Shown piece by piece: positions 1 to 9,002 of a DNA stretch of 47,965 nt (position 1 is its first letter; each line of letters opens with the position of its first letter). The position numbers and the translations under genes are program-made. Under the pieces are notes generated by a model. It was given only the letters and a program-made list of their open reading frames with translations, was not told the DNA's origin and ran no database searches. This DNA is from a virus: IMG/VR virus record IMGVR_UViG_3300029983_000036, positions 1 to 47,965 of that record, one strand, 5' to 3'.

Positions 1-198
1 ATGAGGCCTATTTTATATCCCATTTTTTCAGCACTCTACGAAGCATTAGGACATCATCCAAATATTCAATTAGGTAATGATTTCTTATACCCTTCAAATG
101 ATCATCCGTTTTGGTTAAATAATTCTGGTGATACTATTTTTGATCCACTTTCGTCTATTGAAGTGAACTTACAAAATTTATTAATACAAAAAGTTTAA
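1..198 (+). CDS. C-terminal part of a head-tail connector or tail-completion protein (partial)
   Basis: The frame is open from the window edge to a TAA at 196-198, giving 65 residues. The ATG at position 1 may be internal, because the gene is cut by the edge. I do not recognise the family. It lies 3 bases before the probable tail-tube gene, a slot that in siphoviruses usually holds a head-closure, neck or tail-terminator protein. The capsid frame at the right edge does not continue into this one, so it is not the capsid tail. Confidence 0.6.
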   Translation: MRPILYPIFSALYEALGHHPNIQLGNDFLYPSNDHPFWLNNSGDTIFDPLSSIEVNLQNLLIQKV

Positions 199-201
199 AA
201 T

Positions 202-1092
202 ATGAAAACGTTTAGATTTTCAGGTAACGGGCAAAGTAAAGTATTTTTGACTGACATTAAAGGTGTTATTGTTGAAAAGAAAAACACAGCCCAAACATTT
301 GTACAGGCTAAGACTGCCGCTGGATGGTCAACGCTGATGAATCCTGCTACTACCGCAGCTATTTCGGCTATATATCTCGACTTAGATCGTGGATTGGAAC
401 CAAAAAGTCAGGCACCGGAAATGACAACATCAAATACCGGGTTTATAGAAAAAACCAAAGATTTTCCGCCTCAGTTTGTTGGCAACGCTAATATTTCGTA
501 CGAGGATTATCAAACTTGGTTCGCAGCAGATACCCAGGAATTTGATTTTACGCTTGTTTTACAGAATGGCGATCTAATTAGTGCTGCAACTTCGGCAGGA
601 TTACAAAAAGGATTCTGCGGACGTTTATTTTTGACATTCGATATTCCTAAACCAGGAGGTGCTGAAAAACAAAAGGCAAGTCCCTTTGATATCATTTTTG
701 ACGATGTAGAGGAATGGAAGAACTATCAGATCATTAAAACTGATTTCACCCGTAAAGAGCTTGAAGCACTTACGCCTGCAGGTATCAATATCGAAGTTAT
801 AACTGCTTACAGCGGATCAACCGGTGTAGTCGTATTGAAAGCAACAAAACGGGCAACAGGTGAACCTTATGCAGGTTTTACCACTTATTCACAATGGGAA
901 GTTGTTTCTCTGTCAACTGATACCGGTGGCGCGGCAACTGCAATAGATGTAGCAAGCGCGGCACTCGGAATTTATCCGGTTACTTTCCTTAACACTACAC
1001 CAAAATTAACTGGTGACTTTGAGATACAGGCAGTAACAATTGCCGCTTCTCATGTGACCTACTTATCCAACGTTCTTAATATTCCTGTATAA
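202..1092 (+). CDS. Probable major tail (tube) protein
   Basis: This 296-residue protein has no membrane segment or signal peptide and is rich in Thr, Ala and Gly, as expected for a structural protein. It would form the stacked rings of the tail tube around the tape measure. The call rests mainly on position: it follows a connector-like gene and precedes small genes and the tape measure. Residues after about 195 look like an immunoglobulin-like beta domain, a common decoration of tail-tube proteins, but this is an impression rather than a match. Its stop overlaps the next start by one base. Confidence 0.6.
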   Translation: MKTFRFSGNGQSKVFLTDIKGVIVEKKNTAQTFVQAKTAAGWSTLMNPATTAAISAIYLDLDRGLEPKSQAPEMTTSNTGFIEKTKDFPPQFVGNANISYEDYQTWFAADTQEFDFTLVLQNGDLISAATSAGLQKGFCGRLFLTFDIPKPGGAEKQKASPFDIIFDDVEEWKNYQIIKTDFTRKELEALTPAGINIEVITAYSGSTGVVVLKATKRATGEPYAGFTTYSQWEVVSLSTDTGGAATAIDVASAALGIYPVTFLNTTPKLTGDFEIQAVTIAASHVTYLSNVLNIPV

Positions 1093-1268
1093 TGAAATTT
1101 GGAACGGTTGATATCAACCCGAATGGGTGGAATAAATGGACATTTGAGCAGTTCAAAGAGTTCTATGATCAATCCTTAAAGGGAAAAGTGACGGAAACAC
1201 CCGAAGAAATTGCAAAGGTTTTGGGTGTACCAATTCCGGTAAAGAAAAAGACTGAAAAGTCAGAATAA
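1092..1268 (+). CDS. Small protein between tail tube and tape measure genes (58 aa)
   Basis: ATG 1092 shares its A with the TAA of the tail-tube gene, so translation is probably coupled. The 58-residue product has an aromatic, acidic first half (WNKWTFEQFKEFY) and a lysine-rich end. Genes in this slot often act as tail assembly chaperones, but no family is recognised. A strong hairpin follows 6 bases after its stop, so it may be the last gene of a highly expressed capsid to tail-tube transcript. Confidence 0.6.
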   Translation: MKFGTVDINPNGWNKWTFEQFKEFYDQSLKGKVTETPEEIAKVLGVPIPVKKKTEKSE

Positions 1269-1274
1269 AACATA

Positions 1275-1298
1275 GGGGAAATGAGCGATTGTTTCCCC
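1275..1298 (+). terminator. Hairpin after the tail-tube unit (terminator or attenuator)
   Basis: GGGGAAA at 1275-1281 is perfectly complementary to TTTCCCC at 1292-1298 with a 10-base loop, followed by TTAATTTTAAAT. It lies between the abundant tail-tube unit and the downstream tail genes, where partial termination would lower their expression. It also spans the upstream ATG at 1281, which favours ATG 1314 as the true start of the next gene. Confidence 0.6.
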
Positions 1299-1313
1299 TT
1301 AATTTTAAATGTT

Positions 1314-1751
1314 ATGCTTGAAAGTATCATCGAAATTCAGAAGAGGTCAGCCTTATATGTTGCTAATTTGAACGCAAATATTGTTAGGGTTATTGAATCT
1401 AATCAGGATCAAATTATAGACGCTAATAGGTCACAAATGATAGGACATAAAGACGCTGAAGGAAAACCATTGATACACTCAAGAACGGGATCAGCTAATT
1501 TAAGCAAAGCATATGCCAGACGAATGAATAAGATAAAACCTGATTTATTTGTCAGTGGTGAATTTCAAAGTGCAATGTTTTTAACTATGCCAAAGATGGA
1601 GGAATACTTTATCAGTTCTAAAGATTACAAAACAAATTGGTTGGCTAAAAATTACGGTAATATTTTCGGGGTTGCTCCAAATAATCAGCCTAAAGTGAAG
1701 GCCAAAAACGACAAAGCAATTATAGACGACTACTTAACTATTTTCAAATGA
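1314..1751 (+). CDS. Tail-region protein of unknown function (145 aa)
   Basis: The frame opens at ATG 1281, but that codon lies in a GGGGAAA/TTTCCCC hairpin. ATG 1314, after an A/T-rich stretch, is the better start. The product is soluble and has a helical N-terminal half followed by a basic stretch (KAYARRMNKIK). No domain is recognised. Its stop overlaps the next start (ATGA at 1748-1751). Its position before the tape measure suggests a role in tail assembly. Confidence 0.65.
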   Translation: MLESIIEIQKRSALYVANLNANIVRVIESNQDQIIDANRSQMIGHKDAEGKPLIHSRTGSANLSKAYARRMNKIKPDLFVSGEFQSAMFLTMPKMEEYFISSKDYKTNWLAKNYGNIFGVAPNNQPKVKAKNDKAIIDDYLTIFK

Positions 1752-1909
1752 ATAAAGGAAATTACGATATTGATTTTAAAAAATTGGAAGATCATTATAA
1801 AATGATACGTGAATCATATTTAAAATCTGTCGATAAATTTATAAAATACTTAAAAATAGCTCTTTTTGTAACTGCTATTTTATTAATAGCTATAGTAATA
1901 TTGACATGA
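1748..1909 (+). CDS. Small membrane-anchored protein in the tail operon (53 aa)
   Basis: ATGA overlaps at both ends (1748 and 1906) place it in a translationally coupled chain. The first 33 residues are charged and helical. Residues 34-53 are a continuous hydrophobic segment (LKIALFVTAILLIAIVILT) that ends at the stop, so it looks tail-anchored with the charged part in the cytoplasm. Function is unknown. Confidence 0.6.
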   Translation: MNKGNYDIDFKKLEDHYKMIRESYLKSVDKFIKYLKIALFVTAILLIAIVILT

Positions 1910-2541
1910 TAAAACGACTATACGAAATAACTATCAAAGATGTGATTTTATTAGACTCTACAAAGTCAGCAAGCCACTTAAAAAAGGTTGGATTAATCCC
2001 GATTTGGTTTTTTCGTAAACGTCTGGAAAAACTCGCAAATGATATCTTTGATTTAATCGGAGACAGAAACATAGTCGATGAACTTGAAAATGATTTTGAT
2101 AGAATTATGTCTTATCGAAGATTACAGATATTGGAGGCACTTTATAAATTGGTAGTTATTGAAATCCGGTTAAAATCACGGATTAATGTTTGGAAAATAA
2201 TTATCGGTAAGGACTACAAAGAGTCAGAGCAATTAAAAGAGGTATTGGCCGAAGTTTTAAAACATACAGGTATTGACATTAAAGAACTTGAAGACATTAA
2301 AAAACTGAATGATTATATTGAATATCGAATTGATAAGCACAAAGAAATTTACCCAGACAAAAAACAGATATCAGAACAGGAAAAACAAACAGTAAGTCTT
2401 ATCAGGGTATTTTATTCAGTCTTTAATTTTATGGGTGAAATGTATAATGAAGATATGAGATTAATTACCTTCATTGAAATGAAAAAAGAAGCTGAGGATA
2501 GAGTAAAAAAATCTAAAGAACAAAACGATGGCCAAATCTAG
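1906..2541 (+). CDS. Possible tail assembly chaperone (211 aa)
   Basis: A helical, charged protein directly upstream of the tape measure gene, which it overlaps by 14 bases (2528-2541). In siphoviruses this slot encodes the chaperones that coat the tape measure during tail assembly. No sequence motif supports this beyond position and helical character. A run of seven A at about 2506 was noted, but no frameshifted extension is evident, because the other frame here is the tape measure start. Confidence 0.5.
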   Translation: MIKRLYEITIKDVILLDSTKSASHLKKVGLIPIWFFRKRLEKLANDIFDLIGDRNIVDELENDFDRIMSYRRLQILEALYKLVVIEIRLKSRINVWKIIIGKDYKESEQLKEVLAEVLKHTGIDIKELEDIKKLNDYIEYRIDKHKEIYPDKKQISEQEKQTVSLIRVFYSVFNFMGEMYNEDMRLITFIEMKKEAEDRVKKSKEQNDGQI

Positions 2542-5044
2542 CGAAATAACTAACCTTGAACAGGTAACCACCGCAATAGTCAATTCTGATAAGGCACTTT
2601 CAAACCTTGCAGGAACTTATTTAACCCTTGTTAAGAATATGGGTGACGCAACTGAAAAGGCCAAAACTCATACAAAAACCGTTGATGACTTAACCAAAGC
2701 GCAAAAGGAAGCTGCCGACGCTCAAAAAATACTTGATGCTGCAAACAAAGCACTGGCAGACTCAGAAGCAAAACTAAATAAGTTTGATAAAGATATTTAT
2801 GAACAAATTCAACGGAATAATAAAGCACTGGCAGATCAAAAGAAAGCCATTAATGATAAGATAAAAGCAGGTGACGCTGAAGAAGGTAGTCTTGTTAGGA
2901 TGCGTCAAAAGCTTTCTGAACTCACAAAGGAATACGATAAAACCGGAACAAGAACAAAGGCGGCAGCCGATGAAATAAATAAATTAAGTCGTGAAATTGG
3001 AAAGGCAGAGGCTGAAACAAATAGGCATCAACGCGGAGTTGGTGGTTATGCAGATCAATTAGGCCATTTAAGTGAAAAATATAGTTCGCTTCCGGGGCCA
3101 ATCGGAGATGTTGCCGAAGCATCTGGAAGATTTATGTCAATATTAACAAAGCTTGGACCAATAGGATTAATTATTGTAGGAGGTTTGACCGCAATTGGAG
3201 CCCCATTATATTCATTTCTTACAAAATCAGAAGAAGGAGTTGAACTATTAGAAAGAAAAGTTGCAGGATTTAAGGCTGCATGGGGTGTATTGGTTGGTGA
3301 AATGATTAGTGGTGGTGAAAAAATGGCAAGTGTTTTCAATAAACCGGAAGAAAAAATAGGTACTTTCTGGACAAAAATACTATCTCTTTTAGGGCCGGCA
3401 TGGCTAGGAGTTGGTGCAAACATGGATATAGCATCAAATTCAGCCGAAAAATATACAGGAAAACTTCAAGAGATGGAAAAATCAGAAATAAAATTGATTG
3501 TTCCACGTTCTGAGGCTAATCTCAAGATTAAAGAAGCTCGATTACTATACGCAGATGCAACAAAATCGTTAACTGAAAGAGTCGATGGTTTAAAAACAGC
3601 TGTTAAATTAGAAAATGAAACCGCAGAAGTTGAAGTAAATCATCAGCATGATGTAGTTGAAAATTTAAAGGTTATTAATAATTTAAAGAAAATATCCGGT
3701 CAACTCAGGAATGAAGATGATAGAAAATTACAAGAGGCTATTGCAAAAGAAAATGAACTTAGAACCGAAAGTGTAAGTAGACAAATTAGAGCTGCAAAAA
3801 GCATACAAACAGGAACAAAAGAACTTTTAGATCAGCAAAAAACTGATTTAGAAAAGGCTTTAAAGGATAAACTAAACATAATTGAACTAAACAACGATAA
3901 AGAGGTAAAATCAATTAATCAGGTACATATTGCCGGATTATCGACCGATGAAGAATATAAGAAAGATTTATCTAATCAGGAATCAAATTTTTTGAATGAT
4001 AAATTGAAATTATACAAGTCAGGGACTAAAGAATATGAAGACCTTGAACTAAAATTACAGGAATTAAGGATTAAATCAACAGACGAAAACGAAAAAGCAT
4101 TACTTGAAAAAGAAAAGGATGCAGCAAAAGAACGAATTGAAGTAAGAAAGGCCGAACAAAAAACTATTGAAGACTTGCTAAAAGAATCCGAGAAAGATGA
4201 AGAAAAAATAATGGATTCTTTGGACAAAGAAACTGAGGATAGAATCGCTAAAGAATTAAAAGATTCTGAAAAAGCAGCCGAAAAGAAAAAAGAGATAGCT
4301 GAAAAAGTCAAGGATATGCAAATACAGATTGCATCTGAGGCCGTAAATGGAGCCTTTGATTTAGGTTCATCAAAAAGAGATGCTGAACTTGACGCGCTCG
4401 ACAAGGAACGTGACAAAAAACTATCAAATGAAAAACTTACTGCTGCACAAAAAGAAAAGATAAATGAGGAATACGACAAAAAGGCCGCTGCAATAAAAAC
4501 AAAACAGGCTAAAGCTGATAAATTGCAGTCTATGTTTAATATTGCGCTTGATACATTTAAGGGATCGATGAAGGCTGTAGCAGAAAGTCCTGAAACTTTT
4601 GGGTTGCCATTTTTGCCTTGGGTTATCGCTCAGGGAGCATTGCAATTGGCTTTAGTTGCAGCCAAGCCTATTCCAAAATACAAAGACGGGGGAACTGCTG
4701 ATAAAGGCTTTGGAATATTTGGAGAAGCCGGACTCGAATTAATGTTCCCTAAAGCTGGAGGCGTGCTTATGGCAAACAAAGCCACCTACTTTGAAGGATC
4801 AAAATTCAAGGGGGCGCGAATTGTTTCAAATCCTGACACTGAAAAGATGATTGCAGCCGCTGAACGATCGGGGACTTCCGGGAGCCGGGGCATGACAGAC
4901 GATAGAATAGTAGAGGGGCTTGCAAGTTTGGAACGGACATTAAAAAACAAACCGGTTCAGATTGTCGACAAAGATCATAAAACTATTGGATTTGCAACAT
5001 CAAATAGTCAAACAATTTACTTGAATCGGATTTTAAGAAACTAA
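2528..5044 (+). CDS. Tail tape measure protein (838 aa)
   Basis: The protein determines tail length and is ejected with the DNA. The first 180 residues and roughly residues 310-680 are long charged coiled coils rich in Lys, Glu and Ala. A hydrophobic segment (about residues 203-232, LGPIGLIIVGGLTAIG) and a second one near 690-715 match the membrane-active parts of tape measure proteins. The end has the typical PKYKDGG, then FGEAGLELMFPK sequence, as in the C-termini of many tape measure proteins. At about 1.5 angstrom per helical residue, 838 residues suggest a tail of roughly 120 nm. Confidence 0.92.
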   Translation: MAKSSEITNLEQVTTAIVNSDKALSNLAGTYLTLVKNMGDATEKAKTHTKTVDDLTKAQKEAADAQKILDAANKALADSEAKLNKFDKDIYEQIQRNNKALADQKKAINDKIKAGDAEEGSLVRMRQKLSELTKEYDKTGTRTKAAADEINKLSREIGKAEAETNRHQRGVGGYADQLGHLSEKYSSLPGPIGDVAEASGRFMSILTKLGPIGLIIVGGLTAIGAPLYSFLTKSEEGVELLERKVAGFKAAWGVLVGEMISGGEKMASVFNKPEEKIGTFWTKILSLLGPAWLGVGANMDIASNSAEKYTGKLQEMEKSEIKLIVPRSEANLKIKEARLLYADATKSLTERVDGLKTAVKLENETAEVEVNHQHDVVENLKVINNLKKISGQLRNEDDRKLQEAIAKENELRTESVSRQIRAAKSIQTGTKELLDQQKTDLEKALKDKLNIIELNNDKEVKSINQVHIAGLSTDEEYKKDLSNQESNFLNDKLKLYKSGTKEYEDLELKLQELRIKSTDENEKALLEKEKDAAKERIEVRKAEQKTIEDLLKESEKDEEKIMDSLDKETEDRIAKELKDSEKAAEKKKEIAEKVKDMQIQIASEAVNGAFDLGSSKRDAELDALDKERDKKLSNEKLTAAQKEKINEEYDKKAAAIKTKQAKADKLQSMFNIALDTFKGSMKAVAESPETFGLPFLPWVIAQGALQLALVAAKPIPKYKDGGTADKGFGIFGEAGLELMFPKAGGVLMANKATYFEGSKFKGARIVSNPDTEKMIAAAERSGTSGSRGMTDDRIVEGLASLERTLKNKPVQIVDKDHKTIGFATSNSQTIYLNRILRN

Positions 5045-5047
5045 TTT

Positions 5048-7270
5048 ATGGCATTTCCAAACGACATACATTCAGCCACCCCATCAAAGTACTTATTCAA
5101 ACTGATAAGTAATACTGAAGAATTAATTTGCGACACAGAACCATGTGAGTGGGCATCTGGAAAGATCAATATCAAACGTGACTTAGAAGCTGGAGGTGTA
5201 TTCGTTTCATCCAACGCCGATACATTGACGTTTGTCGGAAATGCTGCAAAAATGCTTAAGGATTTATATATGACTTTTGGATTTAATGCAAAATGTACAT
5301 TAGTGCAGTATTGGTGGAAAGAGTTTGATTTTGTTGACCCCGAAAAAGGCAGAAAATACATTGAATTTCCATCTACCTATAACATTGACTTTAATTTCTA
5401 TCAGAAAGTTAAAATTGGAGGGTTCTCTTTTGGAATTAGGGTAAAAGCCGTTAATAGTTCGATGCAAACTAAACTGGATCAACGTCAGGATACTAACGTT
5501 GACTTGAATAAACTTGTTTCAATAGGCGATTATAATATTTTAGATAGACCACTTGGAGATAAAAAATTCATAAATTACCAGGCAACTAACCAGCGATTTT
5601 ATGCCGAACTAAAAACACCCGTTCAAAATGGAATACTTTACGATTTGCCCCGCGTAAAAGGATTCAATTGTTATGCCTCACTTCCTTTTGACGTTCAGAA
5701 AAACGACTTTGTCGGAGATGTTCAAGCCGTTAAGTTTACAAACAGAATTATAAATATCTCCGCAGTACCAAAAATACTTGAAAGTTCAGAGTTTGATAGG
5801 ACATTGACGGTAAAATATACTTTCCATTTTTGGATTACTAACGATAATAACCCTACTGCACCGTGGACGTTGATGTTTGTCGTTTCCGATCTTGCAGAGG
5901 TTATTTTTGATGAAATCGAACTAGCTACTTTCGGCAATGATACCGAAGACCTATTAATAGACGATTCGACAACTATTGACTTGAAAAAAGGTCAAAGTTT
6001 GCGATTAGTTGTAAAAACTGGTGATATTTCAGGAATAAAAGCCGGATTTTATAGCGACAGTAGTGACGAAAGTATGATTTCATTTTCTCAGGACATTATC
6101 ACTTCGCCAGCGCGAAAAGTTGAAGGTTGGCCAATTTACGAGACTTTTGAAAGATTATCACAACACATTTTTGACACTCAATATCCTTTTTATTCTGATT
6201 TTTTTGGCCGTCAGAATTTAAGTTATGCAGATGGTGTAAAATATTTGACCGAAAATCAATTGTCTTTTGCACATATACAAAATGGTTTAAACTTACGGGG
6301 GTTAACACTTGCTGATTTACCGCTTGCTGTCAATTTCAAAGACCTGTTTAAGACTGCTAGTGCTATATGGGGTCTAGGTTATTCATTTGAGATAATTGAA
6401 GGAACACTAAGATTAAGAATTGAAAAATATTCAGACTTCTTTAAAAGTGCTGATGAAGATGAAATAATATTTAACCCGCCACTTAAATCTAGATTCAATA
6501 AATATGATATTGAGTCACAGGTTATGATTGAATACGCACCTAGTAACATTAAATCAGGTTTTGATAAATATGAGTATCTTGAAATTAACGGACTTGCAGA
6601 ACCAAACACGACAATTGAAAGAACTACAATACTGAATACTGCTACCAAATTAGAAAATATTGCATCTTACAGAGGTGACACAAAAGGAATACTTTCAAGT
6701 TTAGCAACGCCGATTGACACAACCGATACTAAGCAAGATTCTGATATTTTCATTACTAAGACTCAGGCGGATGGATATGAATGGAAACCAGAACGAGACG
6801 AAAATATTACGATACTGAAAGAATCAAGCGTTTTTCGTGAAGATTTATTAAATAGATACTTTACACCTTCGCGAATGTTGAAGCGTCAACCTAATTTAAA
6901 GTCTGCACTCGAAAAACCGTATTTTTCCGGTACTACATTGAAGTTTCAAACATCAGACAAGCAACAAAACTTAAGAACACTGGGAACCCCTCAGTCCGGT
7001 TTTGATGAATATGCGATTACTGAAAATCAGGATATACCAGTTTCTACATTATCCGATCCTATAATTTTACCTATGAAGCACAAAGTTACTTGCATGTTTA
7101 TTTATGCAGATTTACAGGTTCTTCAAGATAATTTGTATGGTTGGATGGATTTCGGAATAGATATAGACGGTAATTCGGTACAAGGTTATTTATATAATAT
7201 TGATATGTCAATCGGTAAGGATGAAGCTGAAATAACAATAGTTGAAAAATACAAACCTATTGTAGTGTAG
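5048..7270 (+). CDS. Distal tail or tail-tip protein (740 aa)
   Basis: It starts 4 bases after the tape measure stop, the usual place for distal-tail and tail-associated tip proteins. The sequence is beta-rich with many aromatics and Asp/Asn turns, and has no signal peptide or catalytic motif that I can see. Phages of this group often fuse the distal-tail and baseplate-hub roles into one protein of this length. The stop codon is TAG, and the minus-strand cassette island begins almost immediately after it. Confidence 0.6.
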   Translation: MAFPNDIHSATPSKYLFKLISNTEELICDTEPCEWASGKINIKRDLEAGGVFVSSNADTLTFVGNAAKMLKDLYMTFGFNAKCTLVQYWWKEFDFVDPEKGRKYIEFPSTYNIDFNFYQKVKIGGFSFGIRVKAVNSSMQTKLDQRQDTNVDLNKLVSIGDYNILDRPLGDKKFINYQATNQRFYAELKTPVQNGILYDLPRVKGFNCYASLPFDVQKNDFVGDVQAVKFTNRIINISAVPKILESSEFDRTLTVKYTFHFWITNDNNPTAPWTLMFVVSDLAEVIFDEIELATFGNDTEDLLIDDSTTIDLKKGQSLRLVVKTGDISGIKAGFYSDSSDESMISFSQDIITSPARKVEGWPIYETFERLSQHIFDTQYPFYSDFFGRQNLSYADGVKYLTENQLSFAHIQNGLNLRGLTLADLPLAVNFKDLFKTASAIWGLGYSFEIIEGTLRLRIEKYSDFFKSADEDEIIFNPPLKSRFNKYDIESQVMIEYAPSNIKSGFDKYEYLEINGLAEPNTTIERTTILNTATKLENIASYRGDTKGILSSLATPIDTTDTKQDSDIFITKTQADGYEWKPERDENITILKESSVFREDLLNRYFTPSRMLKRQPNLKSALEKPYFSGTTLKFQTSDKQQNLRTLGTPQSGFDEYAITENQDIPVSTLSDPIILPMKHKVTCMFIYADLQVLQDNLYGWMDFGIDIDGNSVQGYLYNIDMSIGKDEAEITIVEKYKPIVV

Positions 7271-7297
7271 TTAAACAACGGCCCTATGTGAACCTTT

Positions 7298-7531
7298 CTA
7301 ATCATTGTCAATAATAAATTTTTGTCTTAATAAAATAGTTTGTTTATGCTTTCTTGCTGCCTGATAGCTTATTTTCCTACTGTCTGCATATTCCTGAATA
7401 GAAAGTGGATTAAGATAGTCTGAACCCAGTTCAATAAGTTTAACCAAACCTTCGTTGCTCCATTTACCTTTATGAATACTTTCACCCAATTTGTGTAAAG
7501 CAAGTTTTTCATATTATGATAATTGGCACAT
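7298..7531 (-). pseudogene. Small HTH-like protein, copy 1, interrupted by an in-frame TAA
   Basis: Read from ATG 7531, codons 7-78 match the paralog at 27820-28053 almost end to end (shared HKLG, I-H-x-G, SNxGLV, IIDND). Codon 6 is TAA (7514-7516) where the paralog has Glu. The homology includes the leader upstream and about 20 bp past the stop. A protein could restart at TTG 7489 (63 residues). The conserved middle (TIxxYAK-like in both) resembles a small helix-turn-helix regulator, but no family is recognised. Its leader is the insertion point of cassette array 1. Confidence 0.7.
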
Positions 7532-7544
7532 AGTTTAATTTTTT

Positions 7545-7564
7545 AAACTGTTGATATTTATAAG
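7545..7564 (+). other. attI-like left junction of cassette array 1
   Basis: The 20 bases AAACTGTTGATATTTATAAG end at the inferred crossover G|TT (7564/7565). Array 3 has AAACTGTTGATATAAACAAG, and array 2 ends in GATATTTACAAG at the same place. The site lies in the leader of the minus-strand HTH-like gene. The name attI-like is by analogy only; no integrase gene is nearby. Confidence 0.6.
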
Positions 7565-7585
7565 TTATACACAAGCATAAAGAGT

Positions 7586-8182
7586 CTACCTACGATAGCA
7601 CGGCATTAATAAAATAGTGAAATCGCCAACCGTGAAAATAGTTACCGAAGTTTCGTGAGTACCGTTTGAAATTTCAATCTCTTTAACGCCTGTATAAACT
7701 GCGGTTTTAATAATTAAATCCAAATAATTCAGTTTGTATTTTTTATTAAATAAAACGCAATCATGTTCGCTTGTTAATTCAAGTTCTTTGCCTGCTACTT
7801 GCCCAGTTCCACCACATTCTTTGCAATCACATTCAGAATTACAATGGTCGCAAACATATACGCCATCACCATCGCATTTGTCGCAATCAATCATTTTAGG
7901 TTTAAAACAGCACTCAATTTTCATTAAGTCGTTAAAAAGAGTATCAACGCTTACTGTTTTCTTTTCAACCGATTCATGTTCCTCAATTACTTTTTCTGCA
8001 TTTGGGTATTTTTCAATAGCAGTATAATTTTGAACACACAAATCCGCTTTTATTTTCCCAACTATATGGGCATCGGTAGAATATAAATATCCATCCTGTA
8101 AATTTACTTTAGTCATTGCAGGTCTTAATGTATCGCTGCTTACAAATTGTCTTATACAATAGTCGTTTTTAATTGTTTTCAT
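7586..8182 (-). CDS. Clamp-like protein with a DnaJ-type zinc-binding insert (198 aa), cassette 1.1
   Basis: Residues 17-46 (DTLRPAMTKV, then YSTDAHIVG) resemble the first repeat of the beta sliding clamp, where a tDaH-type turn is typical. Residues 100-127 hold CDKCDGDG, CDHC, CDCKEC and CGGTG, close to the CxxCxGxG repeats of the DnaJ zinc domain, likely binding two zincs. The fusion is odd, and the role could be DNA-associated regulation, but this is inference. The gene fills the cassette: its stop is 21 bases from the left G|TT border, and the hairpin lies upstream of its start. Confidence 0.7.
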   Translation of the reverse strand: MKTIKNDYCIRQFVSSDTLRPAMTKVNLQDGYLYSTDAHIVGKIKADLCVQNYTAIEKYPNAEKVIEEHESVEKKTVSVDTLFNDLMKIECCFKPKMIDCDKCDGDGVYVCDHCNSECDCKECGGTGQVAGKELELTSEHDCVLFNKKYKLNYLDLIIKTAVYTGVKEIEISNGTHETSVTIFTVGDFTILLMPCYRR

Positions 8183-8213
8183 TTTGTAATTATTTGAATT
8201 TTAAATAAATGCC

Positions 8214-8346
8214 TGTGTATAACACGTGGTATAAAACAGTTGGGTTTTAGTGGTTTGTCAAACTTGGTAGCCCGTAGCAAGTGTTTTGTAACTTGACATG
8301 GTTGTACTTCGAAATCCCAACCGATTTCATACCACCACCGTTATAT
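8214..8346 (+). repeat. attC-like site A (133 bp)
   Basis: Core R'' TGTGTATAAC (8214-8223) and core R' GTTATAT (8340-8346) bound an imperfect palindrome. GTGGTAT near 8225 pairs with ATACCAC near 8329, and GTTGGG near 8239 pairs with CCCAAC near 8315. The arms have unequal lengths, leaving an unpaired base. It follows cassette 1.1 in the plus direction. An integron attC site has this layout (R'', stem, loop, stem, R'). Confidence 0.7.
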
Positions 8347-8353
8347 TGCCATT

Positions 8354-8728
8354 TTAAAGCTCGCTGAACGTGAGTCCGTAAATCTGGCGTGACAGTCTAT
8401 ATGAATCAATTGTGAAAGACTCATAATGTTCTGCTTTTAGTTCGTGACGTTTTTCGTATCGTGGTTTTTGTGGTGGATTCTTTTTAAACCCATTTTCTAC
8501 CAAGTGTCCTAATTCGTGAGCAACGGTAGATAACAAGTCGTCGAAAGAGCAAAGTTTTGTAGTAAAAATTGCAATTTCTTTTCCTATAATATCTGCCATT
8601 CCCGCACTTTCAGGAACAGAACTTTTGTCTAAGATTGCGCCTTCAGGCATTCCAAACCAGTCGTTAGTATATTCGACTGCATCTGTATAAATTTTGACTG
8701 AAATGTCTTTGAATTGTATTTGTTTCAT
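8354..8728 (-). CDS. HExxH metallopeptidase-like protein (124 aa), cassette 1.2
   Basis: ATG 8728 is preferred over ATG 8755, because the extra nine residues come from the A/T-rich leader. HELGH at residues 71-75 (STVAHELGH) is a zinc-binding peptidase motif of the kind found in ImmA/IrrE and SprT-like proteins, with a downstream acidic stretch (KAEHYESF) that could give a third ligand. ImmA-like proteins cleave repressors, but the family here is not certain. It is the only gene of its cassette and is carried opposite to the inferred attC direction. Confidence 0.7.
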   Translation of the reverse strand: MKQIQFKDISVKIYTDAVEYTNDWFGMPEGAILDKSSVPESAGMADIIGKEIAIFTTKLCSFDDLLSTVAHELGHLVENGFKKNPPQKPRYEKRHELKAEHYESFTIDSYRLSRQIYGLTFSEL

Positions 8729-8750
8729 CGTATTGGATTTAATTAAAAAC

Positions 8751-8887
8751 GGCAAATAACTTGATGCTATGTGTCAAGTCTGGCAGTTCTGATTTTCGAG
8801 CCTTACCTTTCCGCCCGGGCTGCATCGCTGACAAATAACGGACACCGCCCGAAATCCAGCCCTGCACATAGCACTCGAGCGTTAGTT
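8751..8887 (+). repeat. attC-like site B (137 bp)
   Basis: Core R'' GGCAAATAAC (8751-8760) and R' GTTAGTT (8881-8887). TGCTATGTG near 8765 pairs with CACATAGCA near 8866. The left arm then has an extra T before CAAGTCTGG, while the right arm reads CCAGCCCTG without it. A single unpaired base at this position also occurs in sites D and G. Integron attC hairpins have such extrahelical bases, which set strand choice. Confidence 0.72.
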
Positions 8888-8907
8888 CAAAAAGGTATAT
8901 TCGTGAA
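8882..8907 (+). repeat. Right flank of array 1, identical to right flank of array 3
   Basis: The 26 bases starting TTAGTTCAAAAAGGTATATT and ending CGTGAA recur exactly at 30030-30055. Both copies begin right after the last G| crossover of an array. They would be the original right half of the insertion site. The left part also resembles the inverted repeat at 15358-15387 read on the minus strand. Confidence 0.85.
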
Positions 8908-8979
8908 GAATTTTAAGTCTGCAATTTACTACCAATAAAAATAACTATCAAATATAAACGTATGTTTGAAAACATTTTA

Positions 8980-8987
8980 TAAATTTG
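8980..8987 (+). promoter_or_regulatory. Promoter -7 box TAAATTTG for the fibre operon
   Basis: The box fits the Bacteroidota consensus TAnnTTTG and lies 15 bases before ATG 9003. A TTTG at 8965-8968 is too close for the usual -33 spacing, so the upstream element is uncertain. A new promoter makes sense here, because array 1 separates these genes from the upstream tail operon. Confidence 0.5.
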
Positions 8988-9002
8988 TGAAAACATTCGA
9001 TA

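Larger units (their letters stand above)
7565..8881 (+). mobile_element. Cassette array 1: two integron-like gene cassettes
   Basis: Cassette 1 is 7565-8340 and cassette 2 is 8341-8881. The start of cassette 1 (GTTATACACA, 7564-7573) is the exact reverse complement of TGTGTATAAC at 8214-8223, beyond its gene. Cassette 2 starts with GTTATATTGCC, and GGCAAATAAC lies at 8751-8760. Each AAC core is followed by an imperfect hairpin that ends at the next G|TT. The array splits the plus-strand tail module with minus-strand genes. The right flank repeats in array 3. No recombinase is encoded in the array. Confidence 0.75.

Noticed and set aside
2631-4645. Minus-strand frames opposite the tape measure gene
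   Set aside because: They are antisense shadows of a long charged coding sequence, with low-complexity Ser/Phe or Leu/His composition.
7550-7580. Replication origin with DnaA boxes at 7565 and 28089
   Set aside because: The DnaA-box matches are single and are fully explained by the cassette core rule; there is no cluster of boxes next to an A/T-rich unwinding region.
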